This document shows, piece by piece, positions 46,895 through 56,576 of a stretch of DNA of 64,000 nucleotides. Below the pieces are notes generated by a model. That model saw only the letters and a program-made list of their open reading frames with translations. It searched no databases and was not told the DNA's origin. The stretch is from Tessaracoccus defluvii. Lineage in GTDB: Bacteria; Actinomycetota; Actinomycetes; Propionibacteriales; Propionibacteriaceae. The stretch spans positions 3,348,001-3,412,000 of the forward strand of contig NZ_CP060789.1 of the NCBI RefSeq assembly GCF_014489575.1. Direction: 5' to 3'. Positions within the stretch are counted from its first letter, which is position 1, and each line of letters opens with the position of its first letter. A program made the position numbers and the translations under genes.

Positions 46895-47796
46895 GTGACC
46901 ACAACCACCGCCCCTGCCGCCCCGTGCGGGACCGCAGCAGCCGCAGCGCGCAGAACATGAGAACCCTGCGCCGGGCGCTGCGTCGGCTCCCGATCTGGAT
47001 CGGCGTGACGATCCTGCTGGTCGTCGTGCTCTACCCACAGATCTGGATGATCCTGGGGTCCTTCAAGAGCCAGAGCGAATTCCTCTCCAACCCGGCGCTG
47101 TCGCTGCCGTCGGAGTGGCGCTTCGACAACTACGTCGCCGCGTTGACCACCGGCAACATCGGCATCAACTACATGAACAGCATCATCGTGACGATCCCGT
47201 CGGTGATCATGATCGTGTTCATCGGCGTGGCTGCCGGGTACGCCCTCGAGATCATGGTCTGGAAGGGCCGCGGCGGTGTGCTGCTGTACATCCTCGCCGG
47301 CATCATGGTGCCCGGGCAGATGATCCTGGTGCCGCTGTTCATCACGTACTTCAAGATCGGGATCACCGACTCGTATCTTCCGCTGATCCTGACCTACACG
47401 GCCATGGGCCTGCCGCTGACGACGTTCCTCATGGCCACCTACTTCCGGTCGGTGCCCCGGAGCGTGTTCGAGGCGGCGACGGTGGACGGCTGCGGCCCGC
47501 TGCGCTCGTTCTTCGTCCTCGGCATCCCGCTGATGAAGAACGCCATCTTCACCGTCGGCACCGTCCAGTTCTTCAGCGTCTGGAACGATCTGCTCATCGC
47601 GCTGACATTCACGACGCGGCCGGCGATGGCCACGATCCAGGTCGGCCTCTTGAGCCTCGGCGACGAGTACGGCTCCACGCAGTACGGCCCCCTGTTCGCA
47701 GCCGTCAGCCTCAACATTCTGGTGCTGATGACCGTGTTCATCCTGCTCAACAAGCGGATCATGGCCGGCATGGCCGCGGGCGCCGTCAAGGGGTGA
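46895..47796 (+). CDS. Sugar ABC transporter permease (MalG-type; apparent frameshift near start)
   Basis: About 301 residues after repair. Six membrane helices and EAA loop RSVFEAATVDGCGPLRSFFVLGIPL. The GTG at 46895 has GAGGAG five bases upstream and begins MTTTTAPAAP but stops after 22 codons; the body of the protein is one frame off and shows VRDRSSRSAQNMRTLRRALR. Adding one C in CCCC at 46920-46923 joins them. ATG 46957 is an in-frame alternative without a ribosome site. It belongs to the same operon as the binding protein and first permease. Confidence 0.88.
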
Positions 47797-47801
47797 CCCG
47801 C

Positions 47802-47807
47802 TAGGTT
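47802..47807 (+). promoter_or_regulatory. Leaderless -10 element of vanZ-like gene
   Basis: TAGGTT, then exactly seven bases, then the ATG at 47815. Confidence 0.4.
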
Positions 47808-47814
47808 CGATCCC

Positions 47815-48177
47815 ATGAGGGGGCGACGGATCCGATGGGCGCTGCTGGGCATGGCCCTGGTGCTCCAGGCCGTCGCCCTCTATTCGCCCGGGTCGTCGGG
47901 CCCGCCTCTCATCACGATCCCGCACGCCGACAAGGTGGTCCATGCCGCGCTGTTCGCGGTGCCGGCGTACCTGATCCGGCGGCTGACGGTGTCGTGGTGG
48001 CCGGTCGTCGCGCTCGCGGCGCACGCCGTCGTGAGCGAGCTGATCCAGGGGGCGTGGCTCCCGAACCGGGCGGGCGATCCGTTCGACCTGCTCGCCGACG
48101 GCGTCGGCATTGGTCTGGGGGTCTGGGCTGCCACATGGGTGAACGGCCGATCGCGAGCGGGGTCGTCTCGCGGGTGA
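47815..48177 (+). CDS. VanZ family membrane protein
   Basis: 120 residues, four hydrophobic segments. The VanZ core is visible as HADKVVHAALFAVPAYLIRR and later VVSELIQGAWLPNRAGDPFDLLADGVG. VanZ proteins give low-level teicoplanin resistance in enterococci, but most relatives have no known role. The leaderless start follows TAGGTT by seven bases, so it is probably expressed separately from the ABC operon that ends 18 bases upstream. Confidence 0.85.
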   Translation: MRGRRIRWALLGMALVLQAVALYSPGSSGPPLITIPHADKVVHAALFAVPAYLIRRLTVSWWPVVALAAHAVVSELIQGAWLPNRAGDPFDLLADGVGIGLGVWAATWVNGRSRAGSSRG

Positions 48178-48353
48178 GAGGTCGTTCCTGAGTTGGGCCG
48201 CCCCCGATCACCCTGCCGAGGCCCACGAGCTGCAACGCCGACTCACGGTCGCATCCACCCGCCCCGATACCGGTCCGGTCACGGTTCACGGGTTCCCGTG
48301 TCGCCGCGGAGAAACCAGGCAAGAATCAGGGCAGCGGCGAAGGGCGGTTCCTG

Positions 48354-48572
48354 ATGAGATCTGTTGAGCGGGTCGACCTGAAGAGGACCGGGCGGCGCGT
48401 CGTTCCTGGGCTGGTCGTGATTCTGCTCGGCCTGGTGGTCGTCGGCGCGACCACGACGTTCAGCTGCTCGGAGGCGTCCTGCGGGCCGACAACGGCTCCG
48501 CTCGCCGTCCTCTTCGCCGTCGCCGCCGTCGTGGTCGGAGGGGTTCTCCTGTTCAGGCGTAGGCGTCGCTGA
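48354..48572 (+). CDS. Small two-helix membrane protein
   Basis: 72 residues: basic N-terminus, membrane helix (about 17-36), a short Cys-x4-Cys loop (SCSEASC), a second helix (about 46-66), and a basic RRRRR end. GAAGGGCGG about six bases before the ATG may act as ribosome site. No family is recognised. The 177 bases between vanZ and this gene hold nothing clear. Confidence 0.55.
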   Translation: MRSVERVDLKRTGRRVVPGLVVILLGLVVVGATTTFSCSEASCGPTTAPLAVLFAVAAVVVGGVLLFRRRRR

Positions 48573-48615
48573 CGGCGTCTTTCGTAGCCCTGGCTGGGCG
48601 CGTGTCTGACCCGGC

Positions 48616-48705
48616 GTGCACAAATCTGGCTCTTCCGAGCATTGCGCTGGCTGGAGCCGCCGCTATGCGCATATGCACACAGCGGCGGCTCCATGGAGAT
48701 TCGTG
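48616..48705 (-). repeat. 90-bp structured dispersed repeat, copy 2 (inverted)
   Basis: Same element as 38611-38700 on the opposite strand, starting 36 bases from the end of the racemase-GH78 gene. Its long hairpin stem is perfectly paired, and the loop of the short hairpin is GGAA, a GNRA-type tetraloop. Confidence 0.85.
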
Positions 48706-48740
48706 CCCGTGGGGCGCGGCGCGTCTGTTCTCAGAGTGTC

Positions 48741-51700
48741 TCAGAGCGTCGCGACCTGCGGCTTCTCGATCGTGATCGCGTACCGACCCGGCCCGACGAC
48801 CTGGTCGTCGACCCCGGTCACCGTCGACTCTCCCGTCACCGGCAGCCACAGCTCGGCCGTGCTGCCCACCGGGACCTCCAGGTCGATCTCCAGGCGATCC
48901 TCCGCCAGGCGCCAGTCGATCGACAAGCGGCCGGTGGCCGCCTCGATCGACGCCTTCGCCCAGGTGATCGACGCCGTCGGCCGAGGCGCGACGACGATCC
49001 GACGGTAGCCCGGCTCCACCGGATCCGGCGCGAGGCCGGCCACCGTGCGGTAGACCCAGTCGATCATCGCGCCGTACGCGTAGTGGTTGAACGACAGCAT
49101 GGAGCCGCCGTCGGCGATGTCCATCTCGCCGCCATGGATGGAGCCGTCCTCGCGGATGGCGTCCCAGCGCTCCCACACGGTCGTCGCCCCACGGTCCACC
49201 TGGTACAGCCACGACGGCGACTCGCGCCGCAGCAGCAGCCGGTAGGCCTGGTCGAGGTGGCCGTTTCCGGACAGCGCCGACAGCACCAGCGGCGTCCCGA
49301 GGAAGCCCGTCTCGATCCGGCCGTCGGTCGCGTCGACCCGCTCCGCCAGGGCGGCGGCCACCGCGGCCCGCTCGTCGTCCGGGCACAGCCCGAACTCCAG
49401 GGCCAGGGCGGCGCCGGTCTGGGTGGCGTAGGCCACCGATCCCCAGCGTCGCCACGTCTCGGCGGCCACCTCGTCCGCGCGGGCGTGCAGGGCAGCCGAA
49501 CGCTCCGCGTCGCCGACGAGGTCCTCCGTCCAGGCGAGGATACGCAGCGACTGCACGTAGAACGCGTTGGCGACGTAGTCGACGTCGGTCTTCGCGTCCC
49601 AGGGGCGGTCGCCGGGGGCGTCCGGGTCGAGCCAGTCGCCGTACTGGAACGGCTCGTGGGGCAGGACCCCGCCGTCGGCACGGGCCTCGAGCGAGTCGAT
49701 CCAGCGACGCATGGAGTCGAGCTGGAGGCGCAGCGGCAGGGTGTCGCCGTACGACTCGTAGACGCTCCAGGGCACGATGGTGGCCGCGTCGGCCCAGCCG
49801 GCCCGGCCCATCGACTCGACAGGCCCCTGACCGAAGACCAGGTCGTCCGGGCCGACAATGTTGGGCACGACGGAGGCGACGGCGCCGTCGGGGCCCTGGT
49901 CGATGGCCAGGTCACGCAGCCACGACGTCCAGAACGACCGGGCCTGCACCAGCGTGCTGGCCGTCAGCGCGAACGCCTGCGCGTCCCCCGTCCAGCCGAG
50001 GCGTTCGTCGCGCTGCGGGCAGTCGGTCGGTACCGACAGGAAGTTGCCGCGCAGAGACCAGCCGACGTTGCGGTGGAACTGCGTCAGCGCCTCGTGGGAA
50101 CACTCGAACGTCGAGCGGACCGGCAGGTCGCTGCTGACGGCGATCGCGGTGGCCGAGAGCACCGTCGCGGTCGTCTCGACCTGCGCGTAGCGGAAGCCGT
50201 GGAACGTGAACGCAGGCTCGAGCACCTCGCGGCCGCCGGCGAGCACGTACGTGTCGGTCGCCTTGGCGGTCCGCAGCGCGGCCGTGTGCAGGTCGCCGGA
50301 CGGCTCGAGGATCTCGGCGTGGCGGATGGTGACGACGTCGCCGCGGGTGCCCTCGACCTCGAGGCGTACCCAGCCGCTCAGGTTCTGGCCCGAGTCGAAC
50401 TGGATCCCGTCCGGCCGCTGGGTGGCGGCCATGGGGCGCTCCTCGATCACGCGGATCGGCTCGGCGATCCGGGGCTCGAAGGTGCTGAGATCGTCTGCGA
50501 GCACAGTGCACGAGGCCCAGGCGGAGTCGTCGAAGCCGGGCTCGGAGAAGCCCGTGGCGGTCAGTGTCAGATCGGTGACGGTGCCGTCGTAGATGCTGGA
50601 GCTGCGGACGGAGCCGAAGCCGCCGCGCCACTGCCCGTCCGAGGCGATGGTCATCGTGGTGCCGTCGGCCAGCTCCATCTCGAGTTGCACAAGGGCAGCC
50701 AGGTCGTGTCCATAGAGGTCGGTCCGGCCGGTCCAGCCGATGCGGCCGCGGTACCAGCCGTCGGCGAGGCGCACGCCGATGGCGTTGCGGCCGGGACGCA
50801 GCAGGGCCGTCACGTCGTGCGTGGCGATGACGGTGCGGGCCTGGTGGCTCGTCCAGCCGGGGGCCAGGTATTCGTCGTCGGTGCGGGCGCCGTTGAGCTC
50901 ACACTCGTAGAGGCCGTGGGCCGAGACGCGCAGCACTGCACGGCGGACCGGGCCGGGGATGTCGAACTCGCGGCGCAGGTGCGGGGCGGGCCCCTCGGTC
51001 TCGGAGGCGATCCCGACGAGGCGGGCCTCCAGATCCGCGCCGGCGACGCCGGCCTCGACGGTGAGTGCATCGGACCAGGCGCCCCAGCCCTCGCCGTCAC
51101 GGAGACGCACGGCGTAGCGGCGGCGGTCGCGGGGAGCCAGCGGCCCACCGGGAGCGGGGACGGGGCCGACGGCGACGCCGTCGACCGGCTCAGCCACCTG
51201 CCACTGCCCACCCTGGTCGGCGTGGCGCAGCTGATATCCGGTGGCGGGCGCGGTGGTCCGCCAGGTGAGCTGGATGTCGCCCGCGGGCACGCCCAGCAGG
51301 CCGGCCGGATACTGGGAGGCGAGGTCGAGTGCGGCCGGCCTGCCCGAAGTGACGAACGACGCGAAGCGCGCCACCCCGAGCTCGGGGCTTGTCAGAACGG
51401 GGACGGCGACGCTCACCTTGGCGGCGGCCCGGGCCGCGGAGGCCTGGGCGAGGACGATCACATCGGCGGAGTCGGCTGCCGCTACGATGGCGGCCCCGAC
51501 GAGGGCGTCGTGGCGGTCGCCGTCACCTGCGACGACGGCGTCGAAGGCACCTTCGACGAGGACACGGTCGATGGCGGGCGAGAGCCCCTGCAACTCGGCG
51601 CGTTCGCGGATCAGCCGGATGGTGGGCTCGAGCGTGGTCGGCAGCGTCGCGATGACGGCGATCCGTTCGCCCGCCGCGGCGGTGTCGGCCATGGCCTCGT

Positions 51701-51989
51701 CGATCCGCAGGACAGGAAGTCCGGCGGCCCGCTGCACGTCGCCGGCCAGCCCCGAGATGGACGAGCACGTGAACATCAGGGCGTCGGCGCCGGCCTCGCG
51801 GGCCTCGACGGCGAGCGCGATCAGGCGCCCGGGCACGGTCGCGGCGACGTCGCCACCCTCGGTGAGGTCGCGCACCACCGTCGGGTCCAACAGGCTGAGC
51901 ACCTCGGCCTCGGGGAGCGCCTCGTGCGCCAGGGCCTCGATGCCGGGGATCACCACCGCACCGGTGTGGAGGAAAGCGATCTTGGTCAC
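48741..51989 (-). CDS. Asp/Glu racemase-like domain fused to GH78 alpha-L-rhamnosidase
   Basis: 1082 residues in one uninterrupted frame. Residues 1-212 are an aspartate/glutamate racemase-type fold (MTKIAFLHTGAVVIPGIEAL; catalytic-type Cys75 in LMFTCSSISG; the second Cys is replaced, VIVLAQASAARA). From about 217 the protein is GH78: beta-domains, then the (alpha/alpha)6 barrel with VPTDCPQRDERLGWTGDAQ, the family's catalytic signature, and a C-terminal beta-domain. GH78 removes alpha-L-rhamnose from plant glycans. There is no linker at the junction (near 51340). AAGGAG precedes the GTG start, which overlaps the kinase gene by 4 bp. Last gene of the operon; no signal peptide. Confidence 0.85.
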   Translation of the reverse strand: MTKIAFLHTGAVVIPGIEALAHEALPEAEVLSLLDPTVVRDLTEGGDVAATVPGRLIALAVEAREAGADALMFTCSSISGLAGDVQRAAGLPVLRIDEAMADTAAAGERIAVIATLPTTLEPTIRLIRERAELQGLSPAIDRVLVEGAFDAVVAGDGDRHDALVGAAIVAAADSADVIVLAQASAARAAAKVSVAVPVLTSPELGVARFASFVTSGRPAALDLASQYPAGLLGVPAGDIQLTWRTTAPATGYQLRHADQGGQWQVAEPVDGVAVGPVPAPGGPLAPRDRRRYAVRLRDGEGWGAWSDALTVEAGVAGADLEARLVGIASETEGPAPHLRREFDIPGPVRRAVLRVSAHGLYECELNGARTDDEYLAPGWTSHQARTVIATHDVTALLRPGRNAIGVRLADGWYRGRIGWTGRTDLYGHDLAALVQLEMELADGTTMTIASDGQWRGGFGSVRSSSIYDGTVTDLTLTATGFSEPGFDDSAWASCTVLADDLSTFEPRIAEPIRVIEERPMAATQRPDGIQFDSGQNLSGWVRLEVEGTRGDVVTIRHAEILEPSGDLHTAALRTAKATDTYVLAGGREVLEPAFTFHGFRYAQVETTATVLSATAIAVSSDLPVRSTFECSHEALTQFHRNVGWSLRGNFLSVPTDCPQRDERLGWTGDAQAFALTASTLVQARSFWTSWLRDLAIDQGPDGAVASVVPNIVGPDDLVFGQGPVESMGRAGWADAATIVPWSVYESYGDTLPLRLQLDSMRRWIDSLEARADGGVLPHEPFQYGDWLDPDAPGDRPWDAKTDVDYVANAFYVQSLRILAWTEDLVGDAERSAALHARADEVAAETWRRWGSVAYATQTGAALALEFGLCPDDERAAVAAALAERVDATDGRIETGFLGTPLVLSALSGNGHLDQAYRLLLRRESPSWLYQVDRGATTVWERWDAIREDGSIHGGEMDIADGGSMLSFNHYAYGAMIDWVYRTVAGLAPDPVEPGYRRIVVAPRPTASITWAKASIEAATGRLSIDWRLAEDRLEIDLEVPVGSTAELWLPVTGESTVTGVDDQVVGPGRYAITIEKPQVATL

Positions 51990-53241
51990 AGCGACTCCTT
52001 CGTCAGGTCGGTCAGGTCGGAGGTCCGGCCCGCGAGCCGGTTGAACAGGTCTTCGGGGCCCACCTGGCCACCCTTGAGCACCACGCGCGCGCCGTCCACC
52101 CAGGAGGATCCCACGAGCCGCGAGATCGGCACGTTGCCGGCGACGACCGCATCGATCTCCAGCGCGTCCGCGCCGCTACCGCGCACCAGACGACTCGACG
52201 TGTCGCCGCCGCAGACCACCACCAGGGGGTCGCCGGCCGCGCGCGCCTCGCGCCAGAGTGACTCGAAGAGCGCGGCGATGCGGGCAAGCAGGCCGGGGCC
52301 CGACAGTTCGCGCGTGTGGATGATCGCCCGCCCCCTCGCCGACAGCGCGTCGAGCGCCCAGCGGGCCAGGCCTGCCGGATCGGCAAGGTCGGCGTCCGCC
52401 GCGGCGCGGCAGGGCCAGCCGTCCTCCTCCGCCACGGCGATCTGGCGTGCCGTGAGGGGCTCTGGCTCCCCGCGAGCACCAGCACAGGGCCGGGGGCAGG
52501 GCCGCGTCCTCGTCCGTGCCGGTGTCAGGGGAGCCGAGGTGGAGCCCGACGGCGCGGCTGAGCCCGCCCGATCCCAGCGCGAAGACCGTCCCCGGTGCCA
52601 CGCCGAGGACGAGCCCCCGGCCGCGCGCAGGTCGTCGTCTTCCAGAGCGTCGAGCACGACGACCCCTTCGCCGGTCAGCGGGCCGCCCGCGGCATAGGTC
52701 GTGCGCGGCCGGCTGGTCACTGGCCGCCCGGTCTGGCGGGCGAGGAACACCGTGAGGTCCGCCTCATCGATGGGGGTGCTGGGATGCCGGCTCATCGTCG
52801 GATGCCTGTCGAGCCGGTGGACGGCGCCGCCCTGGGCAGCGAAGTGGGTGCCGAAGAGCGTGTAGCGGCCGAAATCGGGCTGCGCGAAGAGCGCAGGGAC
52901 GAGCCCCTGTCCGAGCAGATCCGCGCCGGCCTCCGCCGCCCAGCCGAGACTCCCGACCGTGGGGAGGAGTCGACGGTGGAGCAGGCCTTGTACTGCAGGA
53001 CACGCGGCCGCAGGGCCGCCAACGCGCCCAGAGCTGGGGTGACCTCCGCGGCCATGTCGGCGGTCGGCAGCGAACGCGCGGTCCCCGCGACCCCCAGGAC
53101 GGCGGCCCCCGCGTATCGGGCGATGAGGTCCGGGTCGACGCGCAGGACGAGCGGGCCGACGAGGCCGCAGCGGCGGAGCTGCAGCAGCACGTCGGTCGCG
53201 CCGGTGAAGTCGTCGGCGTAGAACCCCACCGCCGCAGTCAT
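51986..53241 (-). CDS. DUF1537 four-carbon acid sugar kinase (four apparent frameshifts)
   Basis: About 419 residues after repair, normal for DUF1537 kinases that phosphorylate threonate, erythronate, 3-oxo-isoapionate and similar acids. The N-terminus has the family motif FYADDFTGATDVLLQL, followed by LQYKACSTVDSSPTVGSLG; later come VLVLAGSQSPLTARQI and, near the C-terminus, VVCGGDTSSRLVRG and VVLKGGQVGPEDLF. Family sequence hops frame at 52961-52964, 52614-52618, 52492-52496 and 52456-52459, each a G/C run needing one extra base. The ATG shares one base with the RuBisCO-like stop (TGATG). The four hits make this the worst-damaged gene in the window. Confidence 0.82.
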
Positions 53242-54481
53242 CAGCCGAACCTGTCGATGGCGTGCTGCAGCGACGGCACGCGTGCCGCGCGGGCCGCCAG
53301 AGACTCGCCGGCCACGGCCGCGTCCCACGCCGCGCGCATGCTCTCGACACCCCCGGCGGCGCCGTCGGGATGCCCATGGATGCCGCCGCCGGCCAACGTC
53401 AGCAGGTCGGTGCTGCCGACGGCCGCGTACGTCTCGTGCGCCACGCCGGCCCACTGCCCCGACGACAGGACGGGGACCGTGACGTTGCCGCCCAGCAGTG
53501 GGGTGCGCACGTCGGTGATCGCGGCGATCACTTCGGCGTCGGACTCGTAGAACTTGTTGTGCAGCCCGTTGGTGTGCAGGTGGTCGACGCCGCTCAGACG
53601 GGCCAGCTTCTGGTAGGCGCGGAAGTGGATGCCGACCTGGGGGAGCGGGTGATGGCGCCGAACATGGTGCGGTGGCCGTGGATGGCGACCTGCGAGTGCC
53701 GCCGCAGCCATTCGACGCCGGCCAGCCCCACGAGGTTGATGCAGGCCATCACGCACGTGCCGCCCGCGGCGACGACGAGGTCGTGGTTCCGGCGCATGGT
53801 GTCAAGGTCGTCGGTGATGTTGAACGCGTACATCGGCATGCGGCCGGTCCGCTCGCGGTAGTCGAGCAGGACCGGCATGACGGCGGCGACGCGCTCGGCC
53901 AGCGGCGAGTGTGGGCCGTTGCCCTGTAGCTCGTCGTCCTTGATGAAGTCGATGCCAGCCTCCACCAACTCGCCGACGACCTCGGCCAGCTCCGCGGGGG
54001 CGAGCCCGATGCTCGGCTTGATGATGGTTCCGATCATGGCCCCGGTCGGACGGCCCATGGCCTCACGCGTGCCGGCCAACCCGAACGCCGGGCCGGGGTA
54101 GCGCTCGGCGAAGGCGGCCGGCAGGTCGAGGTCCATCAGCTTGATGGACGAGAACGGGCGCATCTCGAACAGGTTGCCGGCGACGGCCGCCTGCAGGTTG
54201 GGCAGCGAGGGGCCGAAGTTGTCGAGCGGGAACGACAGCCGGATCAGGGCCGCCCGCATGGGGCCGTCCGACGTGTTCGCGCCCGGCAGCGGCGTCCTGC
54301 CGCTCGGCTCCTGTTCCTCGATGCTGACGACCTGCGCGGCGAAGCGGGCCCGCAACTCGTCAGTCTCCCGCTCGACGCGCACGAAGGTGCCCGTCGACTG
54401 CTCGCCGGCCATGGCCTCGGCCGCGCGCTCCAACGGATCGGTGGTCTCCACCCAGTAGGTGGCCTCGACTGTCGCTGACAT
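53241..54481 (-). CDS. RuBisCO-like protein (apparent frameshift)
   Basis: About 413 residues after repair. Form IV RuBisCO-type sequence: GTIIKPSIGL (Lys155), IDFIKDDELQGN with Lys181, Asp183 and Glu184 in the positions of the carbamylated Lys and Mg ligands, HGHR at 268-271, and LAGGGIHGHPDG near the C-terminus. RLPs act as enolases, isomerases, decarboxylases or transcarboxylases on phosphorylated sugars and sugar acids. One base is missing at GGGGG 53639-53643. AAAGGAGAA precedes the ATG. The position between GH127 and a DUF1537 kinase suggests action on the kinase's product, as in the OiaK/OiaX apionate pathway; this is inference. Confidence 0.85.
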
Positions 54482-54495
54482 CGCGGGTTCTCCTT

Positions 54496-56480
54496 TCACC
54501 AGCGCAGGGGGAGCCAGACCGACATCTCCGACGCGCCGCGGTTCGCCCACGCCGCGTAGGGGATGAGCGTGACGGCGACGTCGGTCGGGTCGTCGGTCGG
54601 CAGATCGGCATACAGGGCATCGGGGTCGACGGCGGGTCTGCGGGCCGCGACCGTCGACAGCGTGACGATCTCGGCGCCGTCGATCGTGGCCGTGGCCTCG
54701 GTGAACTCGGCATGGCGGGGGATCAACAGGTCGCTGGGGCGGACGCCGTCGGGAAGGTCGGTCGATTCAACGCAGTAGACGACCGGGCCGCGCTGGATCG
54801 CAACCTGGTTGGTCGTCTCCTCGACCAACGCGTGGGAGACGAGCTTGCGGGCCGACAGGGGCAGCTCGAGGACAATCTCGTCGCCCACACTCCAGCCTCG
54901 GCGGACCTTGGCGTAGCGGCCGGGGATGGCGTCGACAGCCTCCCCGTTCAGGCTCAGCGTCGCTCCCACGGCCCAGGTAGGAACGCGGATCGCGAGCGTC
55001 GTGGGGCTCGACGGTGCCGCCGTCACGACGATCCGCACCGTGCCGGAACGCGGGTAGTCGGTGTGCTGCTCGACGGCCAGTTCGCCGTCGGCGGTTGTGA
55101 CCGTGCCGCGGCCGCCCGCGTACTGGTGGATCATGAGACCGTCCGGCAGCGCCGAGTAGCAGTACTCGGACAGCCGGGCGATGGTGCGGACGATGTTGGG
55201 CGGGCAGCAGAAGCACGACAGGTAGCGCTGGCGCAGCCGCTCGTCCGACGGCGGCGGGGCGGGGACCGGATCCAGCGCCGTGTCGCCGGCACGACGCAGC
55301 GGGTAGGGAAGGTCGCCGACCTGGCGCAGAGGGTTGGTGTAGAAGTAGCCGGGGTCGCCGATGCCGATGCTGCCGAACAGCGTGTTGTTGACGGCGACTT
55401 CGATGGAGTCGGCGTAGCGGACCTCACCGGTGCGCAGCAGCATCCGCCACGACCACAGCATGTTGCCGATGGTGGCGCACGTCTCGTTGTGGGCCGTGAT
55501 CTGCGGTAGCTGGTACGGCCGCCCGTAGGACTGGTGGACCTTGGTGATCTGCTCCTGCCAGGGGAACCCATCGGGGGAGGCCCCGTCGTAGAGGGCGCCG
55601 TGCCCACCCGTGAGGTATACCTTCGCGTTGGCGACGTCCTCCCAGAGCCGGGTGAGGCGGGCGGCGACGTCCTCGTCGGGTTCCTCGAGAAGCAGGTCTG
55701 CAATGCCGGCGTAGAGGTAGTTCGAGCGGACGGCGTGGCCGACGACGGCCTCCGTCTCAGCGAAGGTGAGCCGGTCCTGGTTGTCGTCGCCCCGAGTCCG
55801 CTGGCGGGGACACGGTCCCGCAAGGTGATGAGGTCCCTTGCCAGCTGCAGGTAGCGGGAGTCGCCGGTGGTGCGGAACAACTCGACAGTGCCCATGTAGT
55901 GGGAGGGGCAGATGGCGGAACGCGCGACCAGGTCGGGATTGTCGGCGATCAGGTTGATGAGGAAGCCTGCCGCGCGCTCGGCGACCGCCAGGAGGGTCGT
56001 CCGGCCGGTCACAGCGTGGTGCAGGCAGGCCGCGGTCATCAGGTGACCGAGGTTGTACGTCTCGAAGTTGAGCCGGTCGGCCAGCGTCTCGTCCGCGCCA
56101 CGCTGCAGCTGGGCGATTTGCGTGGGGGTGTGCAGGTAGCCGTCGGCGCGTTGCGCCTCGGCGATCAGCGAGACCAGATCCTCCACGCAGGTATCCAGCT
56201 CCGGGTCATCGCCCTGTGCCAGGAGCGCGACGGCTGCCTCGAGCCACTTGTAGAGGTCGCCGTCCAGGAAGGGGGGGCCCTGGTGAGCGCCGTCGGCGCG
56301 ACCGGTGGCCACCTCGAAGTTGTGACGGGCTCCGCTCAGTACATCGTCGAACAGGTCGTCGCGCATGGTGGGAACCGCGCGGTCACGAACATGCTCGAAG
56401 CGCTCGGCCCAGGGGCCGAAGGTGAGTGTCGCCGACCCCACGGGCAGCTGCGCCGAGGCGAGGGACGAAGTGTGCATCAT
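54496..56480 (-). CDS. GH127 beta-L-arabinofuranosidase, second copy (apparent frameshift)
   Basis: About 661 residues after repair. (Alpha/alpha)6 barrel enzyme; zinc/cysteine site in HNETCATIG and CFCCPPNIVRT. The N-terminal half (FLDGDLYKWLEAAVALLA, ADGYLHTPTQI, NLGHLMTAACLHH) and the C-terminal half are in different frames; at about 55790-55793 (CCCC) one base is missing, after which the text reads DDNQDRLTFAETEAVVGHAV. It is not closely similar to the first copy. GGAGGTTTCA precedes the ATG pair at 56480/56477. First gene of the operon and divergent from the SorC-type regulator. Confidence 0.87.
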
Positions 56481-56493
56481 TGAAACCTCCAGT

Positions 56494-56511
56494 GGCTATT
56501 TAACCATAGCC
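56494..56511. promoter_or_regulatory. Palindromic operator between GH127 and SorC genes
   Basis: GGCTAT-N6-ATAGCC, a perfect inverted repeat 14 bases upstream of the GH127 start in an AT-richer divergent region. It is a likely binding site for the SorC-type regulator. Confidence 0.6.
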
Positions 56512-56576
56512 GCATGGATATGCACATTATGAACGGTCTACCCCTCCGGCACCCTCCGGCCGTGCTACCTTCAAGC

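Noticed and set aside
48642..52697. Very long plus-strand open frame (about 1350 codons)
   Set aside because: It is the mirror of the racemase-GH78 and kinase genes; it has no ribosome site, no family motifs, and an amino-acid make-up typical of antisense frames in GC-rich DNA.
52456..52964. Treating the DUF1537 gene as a true pseudogene
   Set aside because: All four shifts are single missing bases in G/C runs, the same error seen in citrate synthase and other housekeeping genes, and all family motifs are kept between the shifts.
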